64,000 bases of DNA from Monarcha castaneiventris obscurior (GCA_026261815.1 JAMPIT010000890.1:10694001-10758000), one strand, 5' to 3'; numbered from the stretch's first letter, positions 38,638 through 51,960 are shown. Made by a program: numbers and translations. The notes: generated by a model from the sequence alone, not told the origin.

Positions 38638-41600
38638 GAAAGCGTTGGAAATGGAGACAAACACAAAACTTGCCAGCATCACAACACAATACAGAACAGC
38701 AAAGACACAGCACAGTTTCTTTTCATCTAGGTGGCAATCCTCTCAGGCCACAGTAGCTGGAGATGGTATTCAGGCTCCTGATGATTTGGTCTCCATCTCC
38801 CCAGTTCCCCCAGTAATCTCCCTCCATACCATTTACACAGCTCTCTGCTGCTCGAGCAGCACAACAGCATTTTGACTAGTGTGGTTGTGGGTTTGGTAGT
38901 GACTCCACAGAAAATACCCACTTGGAAAACTGGAGGGGAAAAAGATAAGAAGCGGAAAGTTTTTCCTGACACCAGTAGGACCCCCATAGTTTGTTTGAGA
39001 TAATTTAGCTTACAACAGCACAATGGATCCTGGCTTAGAAGAGAGATTCTGCCTCTACTCCAGATAACACTCCTGCACTGCGTGCAAGAAAAGCTGAGTG
39101 TGCTGACGGATTATAGCACCTCATATTCCATTTAAATTCTCAGTTATGAACACTCCAGTTATTTTTGCAACAGTAGCTGGTAAAGTTAGGGCCTGTGTGA
39201 AGTAGGAAGAAATGAGAAATTGATTTTATTTCAGTAACACAAAATTACATTTTCCTTGTAGAGCTACTCTTACTCTCAGGAAAAAAAAAATCAGTAGCTG
39301 ATCTCCAGAGGTCCATCCAGCTCTATATGCTCATCAAAGCTCATATTCCTGCAGCTAACGATATATTTTCCTTCAGAGCTTAGCTTGTCTGGAGATGGGA
39401 AGAAGAGATCTGTTTTTTTCATTTTGATGAGGCTAGCACTTTTCAAAGTTCACCTATGCATAATCTTGGCAGGGAGACGTGCATCTAGCTGATTTAGAAG
39501 ACACATTTGTGTCAAAATCCATCTACTGATTTTCACTGAAGTGCTTCGATATGCTATGGTACTTCACAAGATTGAAATAAATGCATTTCATAGCTCTCAT
39601 CTCCCCCAACTCACACCTTCCCTATAACTACATTTCCACTCTTTTCTAGCAGAAATACCTGAGGCTGCTTTTGTTTTTCTTAACACCAGATTCAAACTCA
39701 GGGTGATTTGAAGACTTCTCTCTTGGACTTGTTTCCCCACAAGTCATAGCTCATCAGCATGGCAGCATCTCTCCTGCATAAGAGTGGCTCCAGGGCTTTT
39801 CAGGTGCTGAGTTTCCCAGTAGAAGAGAGTGGTGCCAAGACAATCTTTTCTTGCATTAATTATGCTTCCTCCCTCCCCATCCCCCAAACGTAAACATGTC
39901 ACAGTTCTTGCTCTGATTTAAGGCTCAGATGGGCTTTTGTTGGGGGGGGGAAGAGTTTTCCCTTGTCTGTAACAGACACCATGGTAAGGTTTTTGAATTT
40001 TCACAGGACATATTTATACCCTTTAAAAAATCCTGCAGAAGACTAATCACCTTCAGGAATACCACTGAAATTGTGACTCCGGCTGTTTTAACTTCCTACT
40101 GAGCCTCTTGGAGGAGTGATTAAAGCCAAAGTCTGAAAGATTTAGATGTAAGGCTTAAAGGTATTCCCACCCTCAGCTGCATCCCAGGAAGCATTATTTT
40201 TCTTGCAGGGAAGGCAGGAGACCAAGCTGTGTGACCACCCTTTAGCCACCCTGGTTCACAGCCTTACTGTGATGCAAAACAGTGATCAGTGGTTTCACAC
40301 TGTGTTGTAAGTGTCTGAAATGTGGGAACATTTTCTTCCCCCACCCCTGGGAGAGGAGCACAGTAGGGGCAGAGAAACAGAAGGTGCTGAAAGGAAATCT
40401 GCTACAGGTTCTGGTAAAACCTTGGGTGGAAAGCACAAGCCCTGAACTGCAGGTTCTCATTCAGCTGAACAGGGAAACCCTTCTTTCTGTCCCCTGTGCA
40501 GCAGGAGGAGACCTCCAGAAGGGCTGAGTGTTGGGGGCAAAGCATCCTCCTACCTCAGGTTCTCAGCCACCAGTGAGTTGTCAGTGAGCTGGGCCCCATG
40601 ACCCATGCTTAGGTGGCATTTCACACTGACTGCTAAAACACCACAGCATATAATGCTAATGACTTTCATACTTCTTATTACAGTAAGTTGAAGGATACAA
40701 GTGGAATACAATAAATTTTTATCCAAATAATATTTTTTCCATGTGTAAGGGTGAGCCTTTACATACAGCACAGAAATGCTGTAATGATATATAGAAAGGG
40801 ACAAAGATATTGATAGCAAAGGACAGAAGTTTTTTTATGTTAACTGAACAGCATTATTCCTCAGACTTATTTAAAACTGAACCAGCTCCATCTGGCTTAA
40901 AGAATTCTCCAATACTATGGTTCTGTATCATGGCAGGAAAGATTTGCTGTGCCCCTGGGATAGTAGCTGAACTCCTACATATGTCATGCAGGAAAGCAGA
41001 ATAAGGAGCATAATGGGACAAGCAAGAGAGAGAAAAAGAACAGAGGATTCTCCAATCCTTGCTACTTTTTTAAACCTGAATTTGAATTTTACTTATGTAA
41101 AAGCATGGAAGAGATCTTGTTTCATCTTGGATTGCTGTGACCTTGTCACAGCAGAATGCCTGGCTTTGTCTGTTTGCTGTGTTCTATCAGTAAAGGACAT
41201 AATGAGTATCAGAAATCCTAGGCATGAACTTGGGGGTCTGGAGGGTGAAATATTAGAATAATCTTGCCAGTTCAAGAATTTCAAATAATGACTAGAGTTG
41301 CTGAATTCTTATTCAGCTTAAACTTCAAGAGGATGACTACTGGCTTGCCATACTAACACCAGCCTTGTAGGGTTACAGGCACACTGCATGGAAAACAGCT
41401 CCCCATCCCATTCCCCATATGTCTGAGCTGCTCCCAACCCGAGATGCAATCTGTCATGCTGATCTGAGAGGAGAAATTTGCCCTGAGCACAGAAGATATT
41501 ACTTTGTCCTTCAGTAGAAGAAAATTTTTTCCTTTCTGAAGACAGTTGCATTCCCTCAAAAAATGTGGAGATCTGGGGTTGGGATGTTCCGGAGCCTGAG

Positions 41601-44600
41601 TAATACAGATCTCCCATGCAATAGCATCCAGACCCTCAGGAGGTTTTGAAGAGCGCAGGCTTTCTCTCTTTTTTTAGCCCATAAAGCCACACAATGTGTT
41701 TCTGAAGAACATGAGGTTTCTTTGGTCCTGCAGTGAATTTAAAGTGGAAGGGTCTAGGGAATGGAAAAAATTGACAAAATGGGGGAAGCTGGTCAGCTGT
41801 GAGAGTTCTACCTGCAGATGCTTGAGTGACCCTCAGATAAGCTGGATCTCCTGAAAGAAAAGAAGGGCATGGAGCCAGAGAGACTGTGAGGAACCATTAG
41901 AGGAAGAAGGGATAGTCCCTGTTTTTGCTCCAGTATCCCAAGAAAACACAAGGATGCCTTTCACCAGGATTCAGTCCTATGTCTCATTATTTCTCATTCT
42001 AGCAAAAGTTTTGGCATGAGAGTAAAATGATTGATGACATGCAGTGCTCAAAATTTTGGTCTGATAAAATAGCCAAAATGATACAGTGGTGATTTGACCT
42101 GAAGTAGCATAAAACAAAGACAACCCATGTATGAGTCCACTCATTTTCCTTTAGACATAGCACCTTTTTTTCCACTGCCCTGATTTTTCCAGAGGATGTA
42201 GCACACGTGAATATCCTTGCCATTATACCCCCCTTGCCAAGGGTCAGCTTTCTAAGATGACTTTCACCACCCCACGTAGCTGCCTGGTGCAAAACTGCTG
42301 TATCACATGTGGTCCTCCACTTAAGCCTTCTGGGATTAAAGCTATTCATAGGTTTTCCACTGAAATGATGGAGAGGAATGAAATTCAGTTCTGGCATAGG
42401 GTCTCTTTTGGCAATAGTCCTTCCCCGTTTGTAACTTCCTGCTCTCGCTTTTCCCCTCTCTATGGGGGAAAAGTAGCCTAAACAATCTACACAGAAGTTT
42501 AGCTGTTGAGTGAAAATTCACAGCTTGCTATGGGTTTCACAGAATGACTCAAAGAGCCTATTAATTTGCTTTTCAGATTTTGTAGGTTTAAAAAAGAAAT
42601 GTCTAGCAAGTCCTGAAATCCTTCTACAGAGCCTGGCTGGTTATGTTCCTCTTGGAGGCAAGTCTTTCTGTTCCTCTCCTCGGCTGGAAACCCACCACCT
42701 CCACCATCTTAATTTAGATTTTACTTCTAACAGAGCAGTATGAGTTGCACCACAGCTTCCTCAAGGGACTGCGTGCTGGTCCCCATGAAAAATGGCACAG
42801 AATGAAATCTTCAGGGCCCAGGGAAAGTGTGGGATGAGTTCTATGCCACATGGGATGGAGACGTGCTCTCTCCCTTGCCTTTAGGCCTCTCAATTTCCTT
42901 GGTTCAAGCTCAGGACCAGCACAGGCTTATTTTAACTTATAGATTTCCCAGTCAAAACTAGAAGAAGCAAACACAGAAGGTTCATCCAGTTCTGAAATTA
43001 ACTTAACTTTACTTTGGCAAGAGAAGGGAAGGGGGAAAAAACAGTCTGTGAGTCTCTGAAAAATGCTGATTAAATGCAACTGGGCAACAAATCATCATGG
43101 AACATCCCTTGACAAACATGATCTGGTACTTGCAACTTCCACTGAATTTCATTCCCATTGTAGCTGAACTTGGGGGAAATGACAGGGGAAGGATATTAAT
43201 ATATTAGGGGCTGAGAGAGAGCTGTTTTTCAAGTGAGACAGGAGCAATGAGTGTTTCGAACCCCTCATACTTCAGTGAAATCCAATTTTCTGTCACAAAT
43301 GTCGCAATGAAGAAAGAATGCACTTGGAAGTCAGAACCTGGGATGCTAAGCAGCATCCATAAACTGCCTAGGAGATGAATGCTTTCTGTGCCCCTTTGCT
43401 TGCAAATGTACCCTTTGGTCTGCAGCAGGAGCAAACATTAGCCACTGGTGCAAGGCTTTGTACTCAGAGGACTTTGCAGAGAATCCAAATTGCAGCTTAC
43501 AATTCCCTGCAAAAGCTGAAGAAAATGGGTGCGAATTCCCATGCCCAGGAGTAATGTGTGCCTTCAAACATTTCATAAAAGTAGGGACCTCTGCTGAGAC
43601 AACAACTCACGAAGGCAGGTTCAGCCTTCAGCGGATAGAAGCTCTGGCCAGCAAAATTTCTGTGTTTAACCCTTGGAGAGTCCCCCGTGTCATGCCTGCT
43701 GGCAAGCTCCAGTTGGCTCTGAGTGAGACCCAAAGGGTAGATGGAGGGAGTTCATGTGATGGGTTACAAGCTTGGATTGTTTGGGATGGGATGGCAATCT
43801 GTAATCTTCTGACCAAATTTGTCCTGCCAAAGAACATGATAATAATAACAGCCCTCTTTAAGGATAAAGGCAAATCCCAGCACTGAGATTGGTGGGATCT
43901 CTAAATTCTTTGCAGCTTAATCACAGCAAAGCAATCAACCATGAGGTTAGTTCTTAAGGGGTATGTGGCAAATGTGCTGGCCTTGAAATACAGCAAACCT
44001 ACAGCTATTTATTCTTTCCCGGCTGTTCTGCAGACAAGAGATCTTGGAGGCATCAGCAAGATGCTGCTGCCCCCGCTCCTCAAATCTGACACCCTGAAAG
44101 CAGTGGTGGAAATATTCCCATTGCCCCCTACTGAGGGCAGTTCCTTAAGTCAGAGCCTTCTTGAACAGAAATATTTCATTAGCTTTGGCTGAATTGGATA
44201 TAGCTAAGCCCTCGGATTGTGTCCAGAAGAAGTAATATGCATTTTCCCTCCTGCCCCATTCACCACTATAAACAAATTAGAGATACACTTTAAGCATGTC
44301 ATAAACCACTCCTGGCTTAAATTTATGCAGTCTTAATAGCATTGCATTCAGAATAAACTTCCAAGTGAGATAAACACAGCTAGAAAATAGTGCTTTTGCT
44401 CTCCTGGAAACAAAATATGTTCTTTTGTCACTACTAAATAGTGAGAATATTTGTTCAAAACGTCAGGAAACATTTCATAGGACTAGGAGAAGGATTTAGT
44501 AAAAAAGAGTATGTAATGGCATTTCTTTCTGTCTGGGAAAGAACCACCTGGGAGGAGCCATGCCACACCAGAGACCAGCATGTGGCCCTCGCTGTCACCT

Positions 44601-44679
44601 CTGCCTTTCCATCCTAGGAATGGGAGCCATGGACAAGCACAAAAGCCTGTTTCTTAAAATAGGGTCAGTGACCTGAATG

Positions 44680-44790
44680 CAGGAGCCGCTGGAGCTTGAA
44701 GCTTTGTTTTATTAATCAGTTTTCATGCATTTACTTGAGGATTAGCATAGGCTGCCAGCTTTATCAGCATTAATTTGGAGTACCTTGAGG
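44680..44790. promoter_or_regulatory. Possible conserved non-coding element
   Basis: A short, non-repetitive block rich in homeodomain-like and GATA-like cores: TTATTAATCAG, ATGCATTTA, GGATTAGCA, TTTATCAGCATTAATTTG. No reading frame fits. The call is by texture only. Confidence 0.2.
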
Positions 44791-47700
44791 TATTGAGGAC
44801 AGAGCTGTCTGCTGCTCATACAGTGTCAGCACACCACCCCTCTCCCCTCCTGCTCAAGATTAAGAAACCATTAGGGCAAAGCGAGCACTTCAGATACACT
44901 CTGCTTGCTACAGCTTTGCACTGTGACACAGCACAGAGGAAAGGGAACACGCCAGAGGCAGCACTTGCAGGTTATTTTGCAGCCAGAGGATGGCTGGGGC
45001 TGTGAGGCTGAACAAGCAGCAAGCCCTGTGTGCTGCTGTCCCCCCAAAGCAAATCTGACGCCTCCAGAAGAGAGCACAACTTTCCAACAGCATGGAGGCC
45101 CCCAAGCCTCAGTACCTGAAGCATCACATCTTTAAAGCATAAGACTAAAAAAAATAGAACACGAGATGTGGCCTCTAGGCTGTGGTACAGAGGCTCAGCA
45201 GGCACTCCTGCAGCTCATTCCACTGCAGCTCGCCCCACTTTGGGCTGCCTAAACACCTCCTGCCAAAGCCAGTCCAGCAAGCCTGGAGGGGCACTCACTC
45301 CCCTTCTATCCTACCTGTGCTTTCAGAGGATCTTCTGCCATAGCAAAGGTTTCTGTGCTGCAGCAATCCACATGGACACCAGGAACCATCTTGGGGGCGG
45401 AAGGTACTGTGGCACCGTCTGCTTACAGCCTCAACTAATCAGCTGTAGCTGTAACAACATAGCAATTAACGCCTCCCTAGCTGAGGAATTAATTGTTCTC
45501 TACTTCAGATGGACACCTGGACAGATTTGCTATAAGAACTGCACTTCTCCAGCCATTATCTAAATCCGAAGGCCCTGAATCAAGGACCACCACCCACACT
45601 GGCAAACATCTCCTGACTGAATCCAGGCAGCAGGTCAGGTGTTAGTAAAAAGTCTGCAGCAAACCTCTGACACTATTTAAGCAGCTCATACACCTGTGGA
45701 GTGTAACTACCTAGTCTTAATCTAAAGCACCTGTCTGGAACAGGCCAGAAATACAGTCTGGGGTCTTCAGGCAGAAGGACTGGGAACTGTGATCAGATCA
45801 GAGGGACAATTTGGGCTCTGGGAATGACTGAGCATCCACAGAGGCCTCTTCTTGCCAGACCTGGAAGAGCAACTGTACTCATGTGTCTGTCCACTGACCA
45901 TTTCCTCTGGGATGCAATTATGAGATGAGAACAAATTAAATTCAGAGGCAGCTGCACCAACTGCACAGCAACACTGACCCCCTACCATAAAATAGAAGAC
46001 ACAAATTTCTAGAAAGTCACAGCAAGAGGATCTAATGAAATAGTAGCTATGGATTGTCCAAACCAAGTTTCTTTAGACCCAAGCCTCACTTGATCCAAGA
46101 GGTTGTTTTGCCAACACTGAAGAAGAAGGGCTGCCCTGGGTGAGGTACATTTCTTGGCTGAAAACCACAGTCCCAAAACCACCAGAGTTTTACCTCAGGC
46201 ATCTGCATAGTTTGGGATCTCTCCTACAAGAGCTGTGCTCCCCACTGATCTCTGTCAGATGCTACAGCCCTCTCAGATCAGTAGCCTCTTACCATATCTC
46301 AGTTACAACCAGCTGCAACTGTTTTCTCAGCTCCTTTGGATGGAAAGAGGTTTGAGAGGACGTACCTGGTCCCCCACACTGTCAGGTTGGACGTGGCAGT
46401 CACAGCATGTGAGGGACAACAGCTTCAGCCATTACTACAGCATCTGGAAAAAACCCATGTGATAAAGTTATAAACCAGGAAGTATTTTCCCTTGGTGAGG
46501 TACTTTCTTGGCTGCTCACACCCAGGGCCAGCATTATCTGGGCTGCCTACTTCCAAGGGACGTTGTATGAGATGGTGTCATGTCACTGTAAATTTTGGCA
46601 TGTGTCAGTCAGAGAAGTAACTTCTAGAGGCATGATTGTGACTGTGTGCTGATCATACAAGTGAGGGAAAATCTACTGATTTACTGTTTGTGTCTAAGAC
46701 AAAAGCTCCCTTGAAAAGTAGCTTGTGACCTGTGGAAAGACTATGTTATGCAGCCAGTGCTGGTTAGCCTGCTCCCTGGCAGGAGGGGGCTGCTCCCAAA
46801 AGGAATGAACCAGCAGGTACTTACCAGTGTTCTGTACAGGCTGGTGGGGCTGGAGACATCTGTCTTCATCAGTGCTCAGACGGCAGAAATGAGGAGTCAC
46901 ACAGAGGCACTGAAGCTCTCCAGGAGCAGCTGTTGCAGAGATGTACAGAGCACTAAGGCACAAGCCCTCTGACCACATTAGGAAGATGGTTGTGGTCCTG
47001 AAAAACAGCTGGCCAACAAACCAGGCACTGTATGGGGCTGGGGCCCAAGTCAGTACAGATTCTGAATTGCAGTTGGCTCCACTTTGGCTCAGGACACAGG
47101 CCCACACCCAACCACATCACTGCCCTGGGACAGTGCCCATCAACTGGAGCAGTGACAGTGGCTGATGCTCAGCAGCAAATAAAGCCCTCTCTGGGGCAAA
47201 CTTCCCATTAATCGTTTCTTTGAAACAATCAATCAATCCCCACTTCTGTCTAGGAGGGCTGCCATGAAATCCAGCAAGAGAGTAAGATGATTGCTCTCAT
47301 GCCACCTTGTGACTCACCAGAGAGAAAGGAGCACAGCAGTACAGGGAAGATAATTACTCTTTTGTGAGTTGGTGCCTGGTTTCAGTGTGTTTAAGTGTTG
47401 TTTAAGTGTCTAGTCCTCGGCCATTGTATTCAATCTTATTTTTATTAGGGTCTTAAAACTTTTACAGCATGGAAAAGTTTGTACCTCGATGGGAGCTTTC
47501 ATAATGCAGTGAAAAATACAACCATGAAAGACAGAAGTACAGTTGCTCCCTGGCCTTTACCGATAGTGCTCTTCTCCTGCCTCATTAATTTTATAAGAGT
47601 TCAGGTTTGAAGAAATCATTGTAATTTATACTAAATCAGTAAAGCAAGCAAGCTAAAATGTAAACAGGCCAAAGCCACCCTTCCACCATGCTGCTGCATG

Positions 47701-47874
47701 CTGCTGCAGAGAGAAAACTGGTTGCTTGAAGAAGGGACAGCTGCAAGGCCACCATAGCTGGGCTATTTTACTGACAAACATCTCACTGGACACGTACCGA
47801 GGGGAGCTGTGGGTAGGGATATGACCACAAAAATGCTGTGGGCAGGAGCACCACCACCCAGAGTCTGGGATGTC
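44791..47874. other. Unique non-coding sequence
   Basis: No gene is recognised. Two copies of a ~21-base segment (GGTGAGGTAC..TTCTTGGCTG) lie 356 bases apart at 46138 and 46494. Open frames reach 137 codons (46694-47107, minus) and are opposed by plus-strand frames. Confidence 0.5.
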
Positions 47875-47898
47875 CACCTGGATCCATGGATCCAGGTG
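47875..47898. repeat. 24-bp perfect palindrome with two E-boxes
   Basis: CACCTGGATCCA is followed immediately by its exact reverse complement, giving a gapless 24-base palindrome. It contains the E-boxes CACCTG and CAGGTG at its two ends, a GGATCC on each side and CCATGG at the centre. Because it is symmetric, the frames on both strands encode the same HLDPWIQV stretch. A perfect gapless palindrome this long is expected about 0.004 times by chance in 64 kb of random sequence. Confidence 0.9.
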
Positions 47899-49361
47899 TG
47901 CAATATCCTGTCTTGGGTACACTTTCTTCTTTCTGTAGTTTTCTTGCCCCCAAATTGTTCAAGTGGTTCGAATCTGAGGAAGGAAAAAGGCCGGCCGGTT
48001 TTGCTTTGTGGGCTGTATTTCTATGGGATGCTGCTCCTTAAAGAGCACAGCTGCATCGCTGCCAGGCAAACATGCCCGTCCACCAGGGCTCAAGTTTGTT
48101 CTCTATGGGTGGCCAGACTGTATTCTCTAAAAAACATCCAAAAAACCCCTAACCTCACAAAAAAAATATTACCAACAGGCATGTAAGTACTTCCACATTT
48201 TCCACTTGCTTGTTCTGCATAAACAGCAGAATTTTATTTTTCTCTCTGCCATGTGCATTTTTAACTAGCTGTTTATCATTCCTGTTTTAGAAAACATTGT
48301 TTGGAAAAAAAGAGGGTGGAAAGAGACTTTGTTTAGTATTGATGGAGAAATACATTATCAGGTGTGGTTCACAGGGCTAGACTCCCTGGTCCACCAAGAA
48401 GGGCATTTCAAGACTTTGCAGATTTCATATTTCCTTTGACTAAATAAGTCACTAAAATTGATACATATTGATGAAGTCCATCCAGTCCACTATCCACTAT
48501 TCCCTGGGAAGGACAGCAATGAATGTTAGGAAATAAGGAAGAGCACATCAGAAAGAAATCCTATCTGTTTAACTTCCTCATATGTGGGTTGCTGTTCCTA
48601 TTGCTGTTTGCTTCCCATGGGCAGTCAATTCAACACCACTTCTAAGCAGGAAAAGTAGATTTCAGAAAGAAAATTGTTCAGTGTTATTGAACACAGACTT
48701 CCTTCCTCTCCCCCTCAACCCCTTTTTACAAAAAAAAAGCTCATCTAAAAAAGAGCAGGGTCTTTACCTTTCTTAGCTAGAGGACATAGGTGGGCTCCTC
48801 TGCACCACAGGTTGAGAGTGCTGGGTAGCAGTGAGAGGATCTGCAAAGAACTATCAGGATATCGCAAGTCAGTTTTACTGAGTTTCACTCTGCATTACTC
48901 TCTGATAATACCTAATTTCTCTATTTCTAAAAGCAGGAAGGGATAACAATGCCATAATTACCTTGGAAGGGTATCAAAAAGCTCAATGAAGTAATATTTG
49001 TTAAGCACTGGAGGATCCTTGAGTACTGTGAGTGCTTCTGTGGCTTTACTTTGTCCAGTGGTGATCATTCACCTAAGTACTGGAATGAAGGACAGAATTT
49101 AAAAATTACTATTTCCACAGACCTCAGCATCCCCAAACCTGCTCGTCTGAGCCTGCTCTGAGGTAGTTAATATTTGCCAGGTGTTGAAATGCTCAGACAC
49201 ATTTCTTCCCAAGGTATTTAGAACTGCAATCTGCGGAAGCAAATGGAAGGGACGTACTAGGAAACACATTAGAATTCTTCCTGCGATCTTGTGATTCTTT
49301 CCCTTAACATTTTTGCACAGTTTCAAAGCAATGATTAACTTTGCATTAGCAAAATCAGGGC
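47899..49361. other. Unique non-coding sequence
   Basis: Nothing recognised. A GGCCGGCC octamer lies at 47989-47996 in otherwise CpG-poor DNA. Confidence 0.5.
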
Positions 49362-49368
49362 TATAAAT
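49362..49368 (+). promoter_or_regulatory. TATA-box-like sequence upstream of a CpG-rich spot
   Basis: TATAAAT lies about 30 bases upstream of a pyrimidine-rich TGCTCTTGCACTC segment that could serve as an initiator. A short CpG-rich block and a CAG|GTGAAAG donor at 49490/49491 follow. Together they could form a plus-strand first exon of about 98 bases. The same DNA also looks like a minus-strand internal exon. TATA matches are frequent by chance in AT-rich DNA. Confidence 0.15.
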
Positions 49369-49405
49369 GACATGGGGAACTTGCTAGACGTGCTCTTGCA
49401 CTCAC

Positions 49406-49484
49406 GGTTTGGGCTGAGCCGGCTCCTGCGCCGCCCCGGCGCTGATGTGGAGTCGGGGTGCGCAGGGTAGAAAGTGTGCTGTTC
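49406..49484 (-). other. Candidate 79-bp coding-like exon (unidentified gene)
   Basis: On the minus strand a good acceptor (TTTCTCCTGGCTTTCACCTGCAG, ending at 49485) precedes 79 bases that are conspicuously GC- and CpG-rich for the surroundings. The segment ends at a strong donor, ACC|GTGAGTGC (GT at 49404-49405). Two frames are readily open; one reads EQHTFYPAHPDS then a basic RRRSRLSP segment. Small GC-rich islands flanked by good splice sites in AT-rich DNA are typical of real bird exons. I do not recognise the peptide and see no partner exon nearby. The alternative is a plus-strand TATA-led first exon over the same bases. Confidence 0.22.
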
Positions 49485-49490
49485 CTGCAG

Positions 49491-49785
49491 GTGAAAGCCA
49501 GGAGAAACTTCAGCTGCAGAGAGACTAAAGACTGGGCCTTTTTACCTCCACAGTAAGTGATCAACCAGATTAGGCAAGGCTGGAGTCAGCTGCCTGTGCA
49601 CTGGGCTGGCTGCCCACAGGGCACTGGCCTCCCCGAGGTGCAGGATACTCAGATGACATTCTGCAGGGTCCCTCCAAGACCAGCAAGAACAAGGATCCTT
49701 AGAGGGAAGAGGAGGGGACTTCTGCAAAACAATCTCTCCAACACAACCAAGAAAACACCCAAAATAAAACAACAACAACAATTAA

Positions 49786-49816
<31 letters not shown>

Positions 49817-51960
49817 ACAGGCAGGACAATAAGAGCTACTGTGGATCTTGAAATGGTGGTGGCTGTGGTGGATCCCCATGGGTGGAAGTGGGGGGAAGCC
49901 TCCAGGGGCAGCAGGGCATTGAGCCAGAGGTGTGGCATGGTGGGTAGGGGGTAACACGAGTCAGCAGAGCAGAAAGCACCTGAGTGGTTTTCAGCCTCTG
50001 CTGATGCTCACTGTGGTGGCCTTGCAGCCTCCAGGATGCTGAGCACCACGGAGGGGTGACACACACAGTGTGTCACCAGTGCAGCATGGTTTGCTCACCA
50101 GCTGATCTCAGCTCTCAGCAGGTGCTAAAATATGGGGAGCAGCAGTATGCATGGTAAAGCTCAGTGTGTTTCCACTTGTGTTCAGCCACACTGGAGCTCA
50201 GCTTCTGTGTCAGGCCCCTGCATACAATGGGTGGTACTCAAATAAAATTGCTCACAGGAGAAAATTCTACTAGGTGAGGGTAAGAGTGGCAGAATGAGGT
50301 TCTTAACAATCTTGATAGAGGCTGTAAGCAGTCTAAAGAGAAGCCTAATTCAGATGCCTCGGTATGCAGCCTTTTTGATTACACCCACAAACCACCCACA
50401 ACCTCCAAATTGCTATTCTTTAGAAACACCCTGCAGCATTTTCTGGTTTCCAATATACAGCAGTGCTCTAGGCTTAGCTGCTGGATTTGTGCATGCACAT
50501 GCAAAAATAACTAATGGAGAGCTTGATCAGACAGCAGGATCTTTTCTCAAATGGCACATTTTAGTAATAAAGGAAATGTATTCTGTTATCCTGCTAGCAT
50601 GGAATAACGAAACCATAGCTTTCCCTTCCCAGCTTTTTTCCCTTCCTCTCCTTTGAGTCTTGCAAGGCAGAAATGATCCTTGGCTTGTAGGCTGCAGCAG
50701 CCCACAGGAGCTTTAAGAATAGTGTCAGAAACCCACAAAGCCACGCTGTTAATTGGGGACTGGATCACCGGTGACACGTTGGAGAGCCGTGCTGTCATTC
50801 CAAAGCAGCAAGGTACCCTGCAGGTGCCAAAGCCTGACATTTCTGTGCAGAGGAAGGAGGGACCTGTGCTGCTGAGACATGTTAGTTTGGTAGCTTTGTC
50901 AAGAAGACCGTGGTCTGGGAGACCAAATCCTTCTTCCTGCAGGTCCATGCCCATATTCTCTGTCCCTCCACACCTCTGAGGGGTGCAGCTGTCACAAGGA
51001 CCAGTGAACATGTGGTTTCCATGTTTTCCTTGTAAGACATGCATGCTGTTATTCAAATCCCTGTCTTGACACTGCTGCCTGTGTTGCCCAGCTGCTGTAA
51101 CTCCCAGAGCAGAAAGCTAAAGGAAAACAAGATGAGGCTGATATTTAGGCTGCCCTGTGAATTTCAGTTTTGTTTCTTGGGCAGCTGGGGTTTTGTTTTA
51201 ATTGCAATCTCAATTTAAAACACAGGATGGTAGGTGATTAAAGGGGAAAAAGAAAACGGCGACTTATTTTCTTCCCTTTCTTGCCATTCAGTGTGGTTTA
51301 AGAACAAAATCTTCCCAGAGAGCTTCTGTAATCATAAATAAATCTAAAAGGGACGAGAAAAGTCCTGCTCCTAACACTCTTGGATTTTAAATACATTTTA
51401 AAAATATTTCAGTGTTCTTCTCATGTTCTTATTGATTTCAGACCTCCATATTACCTCTTGTAACCACCATCCACACACAAACCTAGTAAGGCAGAAGACT
51501 CCAGAATCTGTAAAGCATTAAAACCCTCAGGATATCAGAGGTACAGAAGCATTGCTGGTAGGGAGTTGGTTTATGCTGTCATGTCAGAAGCAACTGGGGA
51601 GGTATAACTGCACATTTATTGGCCTTTTCATCAAAGGAAACTGATAGCATGAAATGCAACTTGTACTCTGTGATACAAACTCATCAAAACAAGAGCACAG
51701 GAAGCTCATCGACTTAAGCTAACTCTCAAATGAAGCTCCCTCCAAGGCTGCCCCCCAGACTTCTGCCTCCTTGGTTCCCAGCTCTTCAAAAAGAGCCTCC
51801 CTTGCCAGCCCTGTGGCAGGAGAAAATCCCACCCATCCTCTCACAGAGTTTTCCCAGTGCAACTCACGCCTACACGTATAAGTCAGTTTCTTGCCTTGCT
51901 AATGATTCCATAAGCTATCTCAGAGGCCAGCTGCCAGAAGCTGATGTCTCTGCAAAGTGA
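49491..51960. other. Unique non-coding sequence with A/CAA-rich simple repeat
   Basis: No gene is recognised. Simple repeat (CAA)n/(CAAA)n at 49768-49815. Overlapping frames on both strands from 50586 to 51056 (up to 156 codons) have no family signature. Confidence 0.5.
49768..49815. repeat. (CAA)n/(CAAA)n/poly-A simple repeat
   Basis: CAACAACAACAATT is followed by A7, (CAAA)4 and an A-run; an impure microsatellite. Confidence 0.9.

Larger units (their letters stand above)
35521..44679. other. Unique non-coding sequence, no gene recognised
   Basis: Nine kilobases without a recognised gene or transposon. Simple sequences: (CTC)6 at 36410-36428, a 17-A run at 38621-38637 and a G9 run near 39943. 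Open frames up to 142 codons (43458-43886, plus) overlap minus-strand frames and match no family known to me. A CACGTG E-box lies at 37913-37918 in otherwise enhancer-like sequence (37680-38060). Confidence 0.5.

Noticed and set aside
47960..47975. tRNA B-box-like GGTTCGAATCT
   Set aside because: No A-box, acceptor stem or anticodon arm can be drawn around it.
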